The notes: generated by a model from the sequence alone, not told the origin. Positions 25,804-35,387 are shown, counted from the first letter of the stretch. The stretch: DNA of 64,000 nt from Tissierella sp. Yu-01 (GCF_029537395.1 NZ_CP120677.1:2752566-2816565), one strand, 5' to 3'. Numbers and translations are program-made.

Positions 25804-26643
25804 TCATGTAATTAAATCCTCATCCAATATTTGACCAACTGCAATTATATTGGTCTCACCAATTAGGTATAATTTTTCTATCGTTTTTTCATTTCTTTCA
25901 ACTTCAATAAATAATTCTCCACCAGGTACTAAAATTTTTACTTTATTGTTCTTTAAATAATTTAAAAGAATAAGAACTATAGCTGTTGCTCCTGAACCTG
26001 ATCCACAGCCTAGGGTAAAGTCTTCAACTCCTCTTTCATAGGTTTTAACAACAACTGTGTTCATATCTAAAACATCATAAAAGTTCACATTGGCCCCTTT
26101 TGGAAGCTTTTTATAATATCTTAAACTTCTTCCCAATTCTAAGATTTCAGATTCTTTAGTATTTCTAAGTCCCGGATAATTTACAACTAAATGGGGGAGG
26201 CCAGGGTTTCCTAATTCAATATAAGAACATTTATAAATATTATCGTCAATATTTATATCCATTTCCAATTCAATGATTTCAGGGTTATTTAATCTGACTT
26301 TTACTATTCTATTCTCAAGAATTTCTGCTGATACTAAACCAGCCAATGTTTCGAAGGTCATACTCTTAGGAGCAATATTATTTATATATGCATATCTAGC
26401 AATACATCTTGCTCCATTACCGCACATTTCACCAATGCTCCCATCAGAATTTAAAAAACGCATCTTAAAATTTGCATCACCATCTGGATAGTCTACAACC
26501 ATTAATCCATCTGCCCCAACAGATAATTTCCTCTTACATAGTTTATTAGCTATATAAGATAAGTTATTTACAGGTAGTTTTAATTCCATGTTATTAATAA
26601 TTATAAAATCATTCCCAACGCCCTGAATTTTAGTAAATTCCAA
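25804..26643 (-). CDS. Diaminopimelate-epimerase-like protein with altered substrate motif
   Basis: 279 aa, DapF fold. N-terminal QGVGNDFI, first catalytic Cys74 in GEMCGNGARC and second Cys213 in TLGCGSGSGA are present. In DapF the second motif usually reads (G)VExETxACGTG with a Glu that holds the substrate alpha-amino group. Here it is VEDFTLGCG with Phe209 in that place. Two-base racemase chemistry is likely kept, but the substrate may differ from LL-diaminopimelate. TTG start with AAAGGAG. Next to an amino-acid symporter and a lysine-riboswitch operon, so either lysine-pathway or amino-acid racemase roles are possible. Confidence 0.75.
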   Translation of the reverse strand: MEFTKIQGVGNDFIIINNMELKLPVNNLSYIANKLCKRKLSVGADGLMVVDYPDGDANFKMRFLNSDGSIGEMCGNGARCIARYAYINNIAPKSMTFETLAGLVSAEILENRIVKVRLNNPEIIELEMDINIDDNIYKCSYIELGNPGLPHLVVNYPGLRNTKESEILELGRSLRYYKKLPKGANVNFYDVLDMNTVVVKTYERGVEDFTLGCGSGSGATAIVLILLNYLKNNKVKILVPGGELFIEVERNEKTIEKLYLIGETNIIAVGQILDEDLIT

Positions 26644-26743
26644 TCTCTCACTCCTTTCTATATAATATAAAGATAAAGGTTCTTACACCATTGTATATAT
26701 ATTATTCAAAATCTATTACAAATGTTATTAATTCAAAAAAGTA

Positions 26744-26782
26744 AATAAGGCTGACCAATAATAATTTAGTGGCAGCCTTATT
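26744..26782 (-). terminator. Terminator after the amidohydrolase gene
   Basis: Stem AATAAGGCTG / CAGCCTTATT on both strands around an AT-rich loop. On the minus strand it is followed by TTACTTTTTTG. It suggests the DapF-like gene is transcribed separately. Confidence 0.7.
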
Positions 26783-26796
26783 AAAACTTTAAAATA

Positions 26797-28395
26797 CTAT
26801 TTTTGGTATACAAATTCTCCATCAATCATTGTTTTTTCAACAGTGATATCTTTAATTTCTGTTTGAGCAATAGTGAATATATCTCTGTCTAATACTATTA
26901 AGTCTGCTACATATCCAGGTTGTAATCGACCCTTGAAATCCTCTTTGAATTCATTGTAAGCACTACCATAAGTGTAGCAATCAATAGCATCTTGCAAGTC
27001 CATTTTTTCCTTTGGATAGAATCCGCCTTCAGGTTTACTATTTAGCCCCATTCTAGTAACTGCACAATATAAATTGTTCCATGGGTTGCAATCCTCAACG
27101 GGAGAGTCAGTACCAAAGCTTATTGGCGCACCTAATTTATAAAGGGTATTGAAAGCATATGATGTGCTTGCAAGTTCCTTTCCAACTCTATCTTCAACAA
27201 TATTTAAATCATAATCTAAAAAAATTGGCTGATACATTACTGGAATATTTAACTTTGAAATTCTCTCTAATTGTTTCATACTTGTAATTTGATTGTGAAC
27301 AATTCCATGACGCAGTGTATTTTCACCATTTTCCATTGTTCTTTCATATGCATTTATAATACATTCAATAGCTCCATCACCGATACCATGAGTTACAATT
27401 CTTATACCATTTTCTGTGGCTAAATTGCATATTTCATCTAATTGTTCATCTGTTAATACCTTGACACCAATAGTTCCTGGTGCATCTTCATAATCCTTTA
27501 ACATCAACGCTGTTCTTGCACCTAGTGACCCATCTATAAATAGCTTTAAAGCACCCCTTGATAAGAATTTTTCATTATATTGATCATTTTTAAATTCTGT
27601 CTCAAGATATTTCTTGAAATCATTAATATCTTGGAAATTAAATTGATGACCGTATCTTAATTTGGTTTTCTCACCATTATAAATACTATGAATAATATTA
27701 AACATACGTTGAAAATCACTATGCCCAGCATCACATGATTGCACTGACGTTATTCCAAGGCTTATGGCATAGTCAGCAGCTTTAAGGATTTCATTTGCAA
27801 TATCCTCATCAGTCTTCTCTGGAATAGCTGAACTCAATAGGGCAGTGGCATTTTCACAAAATACCCCATTTGGTTTATCATCGTTACCAAGTTCAATAAT
27901 TCCACCTTCAACTCTTGTGTTTTCGTCAACGCCAAGTACTTCCAAGGCCTTTGTATTACCAGTAGCCATATGACCACATACTCTTGTAAATACTATTGGA
28001 ATTTCTGTTGAAATTTTGTCCAAATCATGGTGAGTAATCATTCTTTTTTCGCCAGTTGTGAAATAGTCTTGATTCCAACCTCTACCGGCCATAGCAGCTA
28101 ATCCCGGGTTGTCCGCCATGAAATTTCTACCTAATGTTATAACATCATCAATTGATCTGGCTGAAGTTAGATTACAGGATGACATCGCATCGCCGACTCC
28201 AGATAAATGTAGGTGACTATCATTAAACCCAGGTAAGACTGTTTTACCATATAAATCTATAATTTTATCAGATTCATTTTTCAATATATCCTCATTAGTT
28301 CCTACTTGCTTTATGACTCCATTTTCAATAAAAATTGCTTCTTGAAAATTATCTTTCTCAACATAAATTTTACCGTTTATTAAAATTGTTCTCAT
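26797..28395 (-). CDS. Amidohydrolase family 3 (YtcJ-like)
   Basis: 532 aa. N-terminal beta sandwich (ILINGKIYVEKDN), metal motif GFNDSHLHL, later VTHGIGDGA and FGTDSPVEDCNPW near residue 440, then the C-terminal GRLQPGYVADLIVLD typical of this TIM-barrel hydrolase family. Hydrolyses an amide, imine or ester bond; substrate unknown. No signal peptide. It starts 12 bases after the permease stop (RBS TAGGAGGTT), so both are under the lysine riboswitch. An imported N-substituted lysine or lysine peptide is a possible substrate, as inference. Confidence 0.85.
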   Translation of the reverse strand: MRTILINGKIYVEKDNFQEAIFIENGVIKQVGTNEDILKNESDKIIDLYGKTVLPGFNDSHLHLSGVGDAMSSCNLTSARSIDDVITLGRNFMADNPGLAAMAGRGWNQDYFTTGEKRMITHHDLDKISTEIPIVFTRVCGHMATGNTKALEVLGVDENTRVEGGIIELGNDDKPNGVFCENATALLSSAIPEKTDEDIANEILKAADYAISLGITSVQSCDAGHSDFQRMFNIIHSIYNGEKTKLRYGHQFNFQDINDFKKYLETEFKNDQYNEKFLSRGALKLFIDGSLGARTALMLKDYEDAPGTIGVKVLTDEQLDEICNLATENGIRIVTHGIGDGAIECIINAYERTMENGENTLRHGIVHNQITSMKQLERISKLNIPVMYQPIFLDYDLNIVEDRVGKELASTSYAFNTLYKLGAPISFGTDSPVEDCNPWNNLYCAVTRMGLNSKPEGGFYPKEKMDLQDAIDCYTYGSAYNEFKEDFKGRLQPGYVADLIVLDRDIFTIAQTEIKDITVEKTMIDGEFVYQK

Positions 28396-28407
28396 AAAAT
28401 CAACCTC

Positions 28408-29799
28408 CTATATATTTTTATTTTTTCTATCAAAATACATATAGAATAATACTCCAATTGCAGGAACACATAAACCAATTATTGATGTTACTGGGTCTTC
28501 AATTAATGTGTTGATTAGTAATCCTATAAAAATTAATGTAGTAACTACCACTGTGAAAGGATATAAAAACACCTTATAAGGTCTTTCTAAATCTGGGAAC
28601 TTCCTTCTATAAATAAATACTGCAAATACACAGAGTGTATTAAATAACATACCTGAGAATACTACCAATGATGTTAATTGATTTAAGTCTCTTAATAGAA
28701 CAAGAACAATAGAAATGACTGCTTGAACTATTAAAGGTATATATGGAACCTTGTATTTTGGATGCAACTTTTTAAAGCTATCAAAGAAATGTCCTTCAGC
28801 ACTCATTGCATAATACATTCTTGGGAATGCAAGTATACATCCGTTTAATGAACCGAACATTGCAATTACCATTGCAGCGATAACTAATATTTGTCCAGTA
28901 CTACCCATTAGCTTTTGAGCTGCATGTGTACCTAAGTAAAAATCGTTATTAGCAAGCAAGGTTTCTATTTCAGTAAAAGGGATAACTCTGTAAATAGAAT
29001 AATTAAATAAGGTATAAAGTATAGTTATTGAAACTATTGAGATTATTATTGCTAAAGGTAGATTTCTTTTTGGATTTTTCACCTCTTCTGCAACTGTATT
29101 TAAGTTTGTCCATCCTTCATATGCCCACAAAGAAGCTACAACAGCAAAGGCCACCATACTTATAATTGAACCAAAACTTGTATCACCTTGAACTGGAGTT
29201 AAGCTTAAATCTGGACTTACATCACCAAATAATAATCCTAATGCTAAAATAATTCCAATTGGTATCAATTTAGCTATCATAGATAGATTTTGTACTATTG
29301 AACCAGATTTTACACCATAATAATTTACTGCTGTTAAACCAATTATTAATCCTATTGCAACAAATTTAACTGTCCAATCGCTCATAGGGAAAATATTAGT
29401 CAATGCACTAGGTAAGGCAATAGCTAGTCCTGCTATAGATCCTGGGCCGCCTATTAACCAACTACTAAATCCACTTAGGAATCCCACTATTGGCGAATAT
29501 GCCTTGTTCAGATATACTGTAGAGCCACCGGCACTAGGGTCCGAAGCTCCTAGTTCTGCATAACATATACCCCCTAATAGGGATACTATACCACCGACTA
29601 TCCAGCTTAAAAGTGCTAATCCTTGACTCATTCCTGTTCTCATTAATACATAGGATCCAAGGTAGAAAATCCCTGATCCAACCATTATTCCACCTAATAT
29701 ACTAACTCCACCAAATAAGCTTATTTCTTTTTTGAATCCGGAGTTGTTATCGTTTATTTTATTTTCATGTGTTATATTTTTTTCAAAAGCATTATCCAT
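28408..29799 (-). CDS. APC-family amino acid permease, probably lysine-linked
   Basis: 463 aa, about 12 membrane segments. The first segment has GGVSILGGIMVGSGIF, the G-S-G-I-F backbone-binding motif of LAT-type APC transporters. AYEGWTNLNTVAEEVKNPKRNLP is also typical. Cytoplasmic charged N-terminus of about 25 residues. RBS AAAAGGAGG. The leader is a lysine riboswitch, which makes lysine (or a product derived from it) the likely regulated substrate. First gene of an operon with the amidohydrolase. Confidence 0.88.
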   Translation of the reverse strand: MDNAFEKNITHENKINDNNSGFKKEISLFGGVSILGGIMVGSGIFYLGSYVLMRTGMSQGLALLSWIVGGIVSLLGGICYAELGASDPSAGGSTVYLNKAYSPIVGFLSGFSSWLIGGPGSIAGLAIALPSALTNIFPMSDWTVKFVAIGLIIGLTAVNYYGVKSGSIVQNLSMIAKLIPIGIILALGLLFGDVSPDLSLTPVQGDTSFGSIISMVAFAVVASLWAYEGWTNLNTVAEEVKNPKRNLPLAIIISIVSITILYTLFNYSIYRVIPFTEIETLLANNDFYLGTHAAQKLMGSTGQILVIAAMVIAMFGSLNGCILAFPRMYYAMSAEGHFFDSFKKLHPKYKVPYIPLIVQAVISIVLVLLRDLNQLTSLVVFSGMLFNTLCVFAVFIYRRKFPDLERPYKVFLYPFTVVVTTLIFIGLLINTLIEDPVTSIIGLCVPAIGVLFYMYFDRKNKNI

Positions 29800-29826
29800 G
29801 GTTTTTTCCTCCTTTTATAAAGTCCC

Positions 29827-29863
29827 AAAAAGAACGAAACACCTAACAGAAATTGTCAGGTGT
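29827..29863 (-). terminator. Riboswitch-controlled terminator before the permease gene
   Basis: Minus-strand stem ACACCTGACA / TGTTAGGTGT with loop ATTTC (one G-T pair), followed by TTCGTTCTTTTTG. It lies between the lysine aptamer and the permease ribosome binding site. Confidence 0.8.
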
Positions 29864-29952
29864 TAAATTTGCGTATAGCAAAGCTAAAGACAATCCTCTC
29901 TCCTTTCTTGCTCAGTGTGAGATAGCACAACATCTATAGTATCGAGCTAATA

Positions 29953-30095
29953 CTATGATGACAGTCCTATATCTATTAAATATAGTCCCAGCAACAGATT
30001 TTGGTATCTGTAACTTCGGCGATATCTCCTTTCACTATACTTCTTTGGATTCCGTCCTCCATATAGTTACTCTTAGAAACCGCGCCTCTACCTCA
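29953..30095 (-). promoter_or_regulatory. Lysine riboswitch (L-box)
   Basis: On the minus strand the conserved L-box blocks occur in order: GGTAGAGGCGCG, AAGAGTAACTA, GTGAAAGGAGATATCGCCGAAG, TTGCTGGGAC and GGACTGTCA. Expected to shut off the permease-amidohydrolase operon at high lysine through the terminator at 29827. The stretch between aptamer and terminator (about 29870-29952) holds alternative pairings. Confidence 0.93.
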
Positions 30096-30145
30096 CCCGA
30101 ATGGATGAGGATTTTTTATTGAATTTTTTGAATATATTGTTTGAT

Positions 30146-30175
30146 ATGATAACACAATAAAGTGATGCTTGTCAA
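30146..30175 (-). promoter_or_regulatory. Promoter for the lysine-riboswitch operon
   Basis: Minus strand TTGACA (30175-30170), 18-base spacer, TATCAT (30151-30146), about 50 bases upstream of the aptamer. Confidence 0.6.
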
Positions 30176-30193
30176 ATATAAATTAAAAAATTT

Positions 30194-30667
30194 TTAAAAA
30201 CTTATTGTTCTGTCTAAAAATTCATGTACCTTTTCAAGTAATAAACCTAAAATGAACCATATTGGAATAAATCTAAATGATATAATGCTGCCTATTGAAT
30301 TATTACCTATGCCTGTGTAATCCCATGGGCATTTACCAATCAGCAACATTATAATTCCACCAGTTATAAGCTCCACAGCGTATATCAGCATCATATAGAT
30401 TAATCCCCTGATAAAAAAGTTTTTATTTTTAATGCTGTCATGTATTGGTTCAGCAAAAACCGCTAATCCATATATAAAAAACATCCAAATATAAGATTTT
30501 CCCTCCAGTGTAAGATCGTTTTTTAAAAGTGAATTAAATCCAGTAAAGAAGATCTCCAAGGCTAAGCCTAATAAACCATAAATTATATATTTGTGTAGTA
30601 TAGTTTTTTTGTCCATATATTTATTATCAAGCTTTAAATTACTATTATTCAGTTCAAAATTTTCCAT
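30194..30667 (-). CDS. Small membrane protein, CmpB-like (putative ABC-transporter type IV family)
   Basis: 157 aa with about four membrane segments (YGLLGLALEIFFTGF, WMFFIYGLAVFAEPI, MMLIYAVELITGGIIMLL, WFILGLLLE). The CPWDYTGIGN motif near residue 113 resembles the W-D-Y-S/T motif of the CmpB family (PF06541). Function of that family is unproven. Its ATG follows the stop of the YitT gene with no gap, so the two are coupled. Confidence 0.65.
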   Translation of the reverse strand: MENFELNNSNLKLDNKYMDKKTILHKYIIYGLLGLALEIFFTGFNSLLKNDLTLEGKSYIWMFFIYGLAVFAEPIHDSIKNKNFFIRGLIYMMLIYAVELITGGIIMLLIGKCPWDYTGIGNNSIGSIISFRFIPIWFILGLLLEKVHEFLDRTISF

Positions 30668-31513
30668 TTAATCATATGTAAAACCTTCACCTTCAACCTC
30701 TGTGACATATGAAATCGAAACAAAGGCTCTGTGATCAACTGATTTTACAAAATCTCTAATTTTAATATATTCTCTTCTATCTACAATAGTATTGATTATT
30801 CTTTTATCTTCATTAGAAAAACCACCAGTAGCATGATATATTGTAGTTCCTCTGATTATTTCATGAATTATGTAATTATTTATCTTATCATATTCATTTG
30901 AAATTATTATCATATTAATCTTCACATTAAATCCAGCTATCATTTTATCAATAACAAGGGAATTGATTATTACACCTAAAAGAGCATACATTCCCAAACG
31001 AGGTCCAAAGACGAAGCTGGCAAAAAGTGTTATTAAAAAATCGGCTATAAGAAGGCTTTTACCTATTTCGATGTGAGAATATTTATTTATAATTTTTGCA
31101 ATTATATCTGTTCCTCCCGTGGAAGCATTTTGATTGAAAACAAAACCCATTCCTACTCCTACAATTAACATTCCAAATACTAAATTAATGAACAAATCAT
31201 CTGTAAATGGTGCTTCTATTGGAATAAAAAGTTCTAATATTAAAAGAATTCCTGATAATGCCATACTTGCATAAAGTGTATATCCGCCAAACTCCCTTCC
31301 AAGAACTATAAAGGCTATAATAAACAAGGTGATGTTTAGGAAAGCCAATAATAATCCATAAGAGAGTTTAGGTATTAGATTACTAATAATAAGTGCTAGT
31401 CCAGTCGTACCACCGACTGCAAGTTCGGAAGGATTTAGGAAGAAGTGTAAGCCACATGCTAATACAAATAAACCAATATTAATTATTAAAAATCGTTTAA
31501 AATCAAACTTCAC
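30668..31513 (-). CDS. YitT family membrane protein
   Basis: 281 aa. Five or six N-terminal membrane segments with LNPSELAVGGTTGLALI and NASTGGTDIIAKIINKY, then a C-terminal cytoplasmic DUF2179 domain (IIRGTTIYHATGGFSNEDK, then IKIRDFVKSVDHRAFVSI). YitT proteins are of unknown biochemical role. Start is GTG at 31513 with AAGGAGG upstream. Operon with the CmpB-like gene. Confidence 0.9.
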   Translation of the reverse strand: MKFDFKRFLIINIGLFVLACGLHFFLNPSELAVGGTTGLALIISNLIPKLSYGLLLAFLNITLFIIAFIVLGREFGGYTLYASMALSGILLILELFIPIEAPFTDDLFINLVFGMLIVGVGMGFVFNQNASTGGTDIIAKIINKYSHIEIGKSLLIADFLITLFASFVFGPRLGMYALLGVIINSLVIDKMIAGFNVKINMIIISNEYDKINNYIIHEIIRGTTIYHATGGFSNEDKRIINTIVDRREYIKIRDFVKSVDHRAFVSISYVTEVEGEGFTYD

Positions 31514-31621
31514 AAAAATTCCTCCTTAAGATATTGATTAATTTACTATAATTTGGGATATAAAATACTTACTTCTAATATTAAAATTCTTCCCAATATA
31601 ATTTAAAACAACCAATTCATA

Positions 31622-31649
31622 TTGTCAAATTTAGCTAAATTGTTATATA
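31622..31649 (+). promoter_or_regulatory. Likely promoter of the EAL-domain gene
   Basis: TTGTCA (31622-31627), 16-base spacer, TATATA (31644-31649). This argues that translation starts at the ATG at 31711 and not at the TTG at 31651. Confidence 0.5.
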
Positions 31650-31710
31650 CTTGATTATAACAGAAGATTATGTCCAAGAGTATTATAAATATTATTTGGT
31701 GTGGTGTCCT

Positions 31711-33285
31711 ATGAAAGAAGATTTTATTGAAAGAAAATATATAAATAATAGATTTTTATTTTTTTCTTATTTGACATCTATAATTATTGCTGTTTTAGTC
31801 CATTTGACTAATGGTACTACAAATGTTTATTCTAATCTTATGTATATTCCAATAGCAGTTATTTCATCCACTAATGGTGTGAACAAAGGGGTAGTACATG
31901 CTGGTTTTAGTGCACTTTTAATAGGTCCTTTCATGCCATTAAACATAGAATTAGGGTTAAGTCAAACTCCTATTAACTGGGTAATAAGGATGATAATTTA
32001 TTTATTAATAGCAGCCATAATCGGATTCTTTTCAGATTATAGTAGAAAGAATAAGGAACATATATATAATCTATTAACTCATGATATATTGACAGACCTT
32101 AGAAATTTAGAATCCTTAAAGCGTAATATGGTAGATATCTATAAAAAAAGAACTATTATTGCATTGTCTGTAAAAAATTATGAAGAATCTCTAAGTTTAT
32201 TTGGATATGATTTTACAAATAAATCAGTCTTAATAATTGCATCGAAGTTAAAGGAAATTTTAAATGTTTACGATAATGTAGAGATAATAAAAAACAATGG
32301 TATGGAATTCATACTTGTTATTACCCATCATAACGGATATATCAATACTAAAGAAATATTAAAATCCCTAGAAGATCTCAATAGATCTACTATTAAGGTA
32401 AATGATATACCTATTTATATAGAAACCTTAATAGGCATGACAGAATTGGAAGAGGGCATAGCAGTATTAGAAGGTGTTAGACAAGCACTTATGGCATTAA
32501 GATATGCAATAGTAAATAATCTTAAAATATATTCCTATGATTCCATGCTGGACAACCATTATAAAAATATATCTGATATAGCAGCTAAGTTTAAGTCATC
32601 CCTTGCCAGTAATAATATAAAGGTTGCTTATCAAAATATATATTCATCTAGTAGTGAGGATATTACTGGAGTTGAACTACTTGCAAGATGGAAGGATGAT
32701 AATGGTTTCTTAATATCTCCTGCTAGTTTTATCCCTGTTATAGAAAATACAGAACTTATTAATGAGTTAACAAAGTTCATGATAGATAAGGCTATTGATT
32801 TCATCTTAACTTATAAAGATGCAATTGTATCTATTAACTTTTCGCCTAATTCATTTAATAATGAAAATGTCTATTACTTAGTGGATAAGATAAAAGAAAA
32901 CGAATTAGATTCTAGTAAGATTAAGGTTGAGATAACAGAACAAATATTGCTAAATAAGGAGAATGCAATCAAGTATATAAGAATACTGAAAGATCATGGG
33001 ATTATCATAGCAATGGATGACTTTGGCTCAGGCTATTCATCATATGAACAAATAGGGGAAGTACCTATAGATATTATTAAAATAGATAAGTCTATTATCA
33101 GTAAGATATGCGAAAGTAAATTATCTAGAAGCATCGCAGAAAGTATTGTATATTTTTGTAGAAATAATAATTTAGAAACTATAGCTGAGGGAGTTGAAAC
33201 AGAAGAAGTTGCTAAAACCTGTAAAGAAATAGGTATTGATTATTTACAAGGATATTACTATCATAAACCAACTATCATCGAATAA
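31711..33285 (+). CDS. Membrane EAL-domain c-di-GMP phosphodiesterase with degenerate GGDEF
   Basis: About 524 aa. Residues 15-125 hold four or five membrane segments. A GGDEF-like domain follows, but the active-site loop reads NNGMEF, so it should not make c-di-GMP. The EAL domain is complete: ELLARW (Glu), INFSPNSF (Asn), KVEITEQ (Glu), MDDFGSGYSS (Asp pair), IIKIDKS (Lys), ETIAEGVET (Glu) and LQGYYYHKP (Gln). It should hydrolyse c-di-GMP. The RBS before ATG 31711 is weak. Co-directional with the lipoprotein gene 26 bases on. Confidence 0.85.
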   Translation: MKEDFIERKYINNRFLFFSYLTSIIIAVLVHLTNGTTNVYSNLMYIPIAVISSTNGVNKGVVHAGFSALLIGPFMPLNIELGLSQTPINWVIRMIIYLLIAAIIGFFSDYSRKNKEHIYNLLTHDILTDLRNLESLKRNMVDIYKKRTIIALSVKNYEESLSLFGYDFTNKSVLIIASKLKEILNVYDNVEIIKNNGMEFILVITHHNGYINTKEILKSLEDLNRSTIKVNDIPIYIETLIGMTELEEGIAVLEGVRQALMALRYAIVNNLKIYSYDSMLDNHYKNISDIAAKFKSSLASNNIKVAYQNIYSSSSEDITGVELLARWKDDNGFLISPASFIPVIENTELINELTKFMIDKAIDFILTYKDAIVSINFSPNSFNNENVYYLVDKIKENELDSSKIKVEITEQILLNKENAIKYIRILKDHGIIIAMDDFGSGYSSYEQIGEVPIDIIKIDKSIISKICESKLSRSIAESIVYFCRNNNLETIAEGVETEEVAKTCKEIGIDYLQGYYYHKPTIIE

Positions 33286-33311
33286 GTTGTTTTTTAACAT
33301 GGGAGGAAAAA

Positions 33312-33929
33312 ATGAAAACTAAAAGAAACTTTAAGTTTGTATTAATTATTGTACTACTAGCTATAATTGGAGGCTTAGCTGGATGTGCCTTAATTAAAGA
33401 TAAATTGGCTGTTTTACGTGGGGATTTAATAGGGGATAACTTTGTAATATCGGTATATGATCATTATGCTAATAAGACCCTTGAATTAGAAGGAAGCAAA
33501 ATAACTGTTGGGTTATTTGAGAATGAAGCCAATGATAATCCAGATTCAACAGGATTTGAATCAAGTGTATTAGAGATAACAATCAATGGCAATCAAATGC
33601 TTCAGGTAGGTAATACTGTAATCTTTGCAGAAAAAGGATTAGACATGGTAGAGGACTATGAAGTACCTACAGATATAGATGTAAATAATGGTGGTGGATT
33701 TGTTCCGCTGGATAGATTTATAAATGATTTAAAAAATGATATAGGTAAGGAAAAGACTATAATTATATCTAGTCAAATGGGAATTCCATTAGGAGTTTAT
33801 CAAGGAGAAGATGTTTATGTTACAGTTCCTGAGAACTTACCTAAGATGACAAGATTGAATATAGATGGAAATAGCCTGTATATTCATAGAGCAAATTACG
33901 TAATATTGGATAGCAATATGATTAATTAA
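33312..33929 (+). CDS. Putative lipoprotein, DUF5052-like
   Basis: 205 aa. Signal peptide with lipobox GLAGC (Cys near residue 25), so membrane-anchored outside. The body has DLIGDNFVISVYDHYANK, NGNQMLQVGNTVIFAE and LNIDGNSLYIHRANYVI, which I recall from DUF5052 proteins of Firmicutes. Function unknown. RBS GGGAGG. Confidence 0.65.
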   Translation: MKTKRNFKFVLIIVLLAIIGGLAGCALIKDKLAVLRGDLIGDNFVISVYDHYANKTLELEGSKITVGLFENEANDNPDSTGFESSVLEITINGNQMLQVGNTVIFAEKGLDMVEDYEVPTDIDVNNGGGFVPLDRFINDLKNDIGKEKTIIISSQMGIPLGVYQGEDVYVTVPENLPKMTRLNIDGNSLYIHRANYVILDSNMIN

Positions 33930-34058
33930 TATATTTAGATAAAAAATAATTTTTTCTCTTTTTGGTTCAAAATAAAATAGTTTAGTTTAGAATAGAATAA
34001 ACTAATACTGGCAGATAATAAAATAATAGTACAATCTATCAACTATAGGAGGGTTTAA

Positions 34059-34622
34059 ATGAAAGGTGTATCTATAACTTTAGTTATAATAATTGCAATC
34101 GTTGTTGTACTGGGAATGATGTCCATAGGAACATTCAACAGACTTGCTACAATGGAAGAAGGTGTTGACAGTGCATGGGCACAGGTTGAAAATGTGTTAA
34201 AGAGAAGAGCTGATTTAATACCTAATTTAGTAAATACCGTAAAAGGTTATGCTGCTCATGAGGAAGAAGTTCTTACTCAGATAACAAATGCAAGATCAGG
34301 TCTTACTAATGCTAATTCACCAGAGGAATTTGCAGAGGCTAATGCACAATTTGAAGAAGCTGTAAGATCCCTAAATATTGTAGTAGAGAATTATCCAGAT
34401 CTTAAAGCTAATCAGAACTTTATGGAGTTACAAGCAGAGCTTTCTGGAACTGAGAATAGAATAAGTACAGAAAGAATGAGATACAATGATGCTGTCAGAG
34501 GATATAATACAGCTATTAGAAGATTCCCGGCGAATTTAGTTGCTGGTATATTTGGGTATGATTCAAGAGAGTATTTTGAGATTAATCCAGCAGACGCAGA
34601 AGTTCCAGAAGTAAACTTTTAA
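34059..34622 (+). CDS. LemA family protein
   Basis: 187 aa. One N-terminal membrane segment (SITLVIIIAIVVVLGMM), then the LemA core: FNRLATMEEGVDSAWAQVEN, LKRRADLIPNLVNTVKGYA, HEEEVLTQITNAR, and the C-terminal RRFPANLVAGIFGYDSREYFE. LemA proteins form a coiled helical domain; their role is unclear. It is 12 bases before the TPM-domain gene, the standard LemA/TPM pairing. RBS AGGAGGG. Confidence 0.93.
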   Translation: MKGVSITLVIIIAIVVVLGMMSIGTFNRLATMEEGVDSAWAQVENVLKRRADLIPNLVNTVKGYAAHEEEVLTQITNARSGLTNANSPEEFAEANAQFEEAVRSLNIVVENYPDLKANQNFMELQAELSGTENRISTERMRYNDAVRGYNTAIRRFPANLVAGIFGYDSREYFEINPADAEVPEVNF

Positions 34623-34634
34623 GAGGGTGTTTAA

Positions 34635-35387
34635 ATGAAAAACCTCAAGATTAAGTATATAGGTTTAATTATTGCTTTAATCATTTTGATTTCCTCACCT
34701 ATATACGCCATACCTAAGCCCAGTTATGAATTTTACGTCTATGATGCTGTAAATTTATTGGATAATACAACGGAAAGTTATATCATAGAAACCAATAATG
34801 AGTTATATGAGAAAACAGGGGCTCAAATTGTAATTGCTGTTATCAATGATTTGGAATCTATGGATATCAACAGATTTGCTGTTGAGTTATTTGAAGGATG
34901 GGAAATTGGTGGTACCCAATATGATAATGGGTTATTGATGCTAATAGTTCCTGATAATAATGAGATATGGATAGAAGTAGGATATGGCTTAGAAGGGATA
35001 TTGCCTGATGGTAGAGTAAAAGGGATAATTGAAAATAATATAATACCTTATTTTTCACAAGGAGATTTTGATGCTGGTGTCTTATCAGGTTATGAAGAGA
35101 TTTTAAACTATGTTGAATCTGAATACAATATAGAACTTCAAACAAGAAGTGGAGAATATTATAATCGAGACAACCAAGGTACAACTGGTAGTAGAATACC
35201 AAATGTATTCATTATTATAGGGATAATAATATTTCTCTTTATTGACTTTAAGTTCTTTAGAGGTTGGTTAACATTTAGTTTGTTTAGAGGTCTAGGAAGA
35301 GGAGGCTACCGAGGCGGAGGCAGAGGTGGTGGATCAAGAGGAGGCGGAGGCCGCTCAGGTGGCGGTGGTGCCGGAGGAAGATGGTAA
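34635..35387 (+). CDS. TPM-domain membrane protein (YgcG-like)
   Basis: 250 aa. Signal peptide (residues 1-25, cleavage after YAIP), TPM domain at about 30-165 with VYDAVNLLDNTTE, TGAQIVIAVIND, YDNGLLMLIVPDNNEIWIEVGYGLEG and LPDGRVKGII, a membrane segment near 190-205, and a Gly/Arg-rich tail (GGRGGGSRGGGG type). TPM domains appear as phosphatase-like or assembly domains. Pairs with LemA upstream. Confidence 0.9.
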   Translation: MKNLKIKYIGLIIALIILISSPIYAIPKPSYEFYVYDAVNLLDNTTESYIIETNNELYEKTGAQIVIAVINDLESMDINRFAVELFEGWEIGGTQYDNGLLMLIVPDNNEIWIEVGYGLEGILPDGRVKGIIENNIIPYFSQGDFDAGVLSGYEEILNYVESEYNIELQTRSGEYYNRDNQGTTGSRIPNVFIIIGIIIFLFIDFKFFRGWLTFSLFRGLGRGGYRGGGRGGGSRGGGGRSGGGGAGGRW

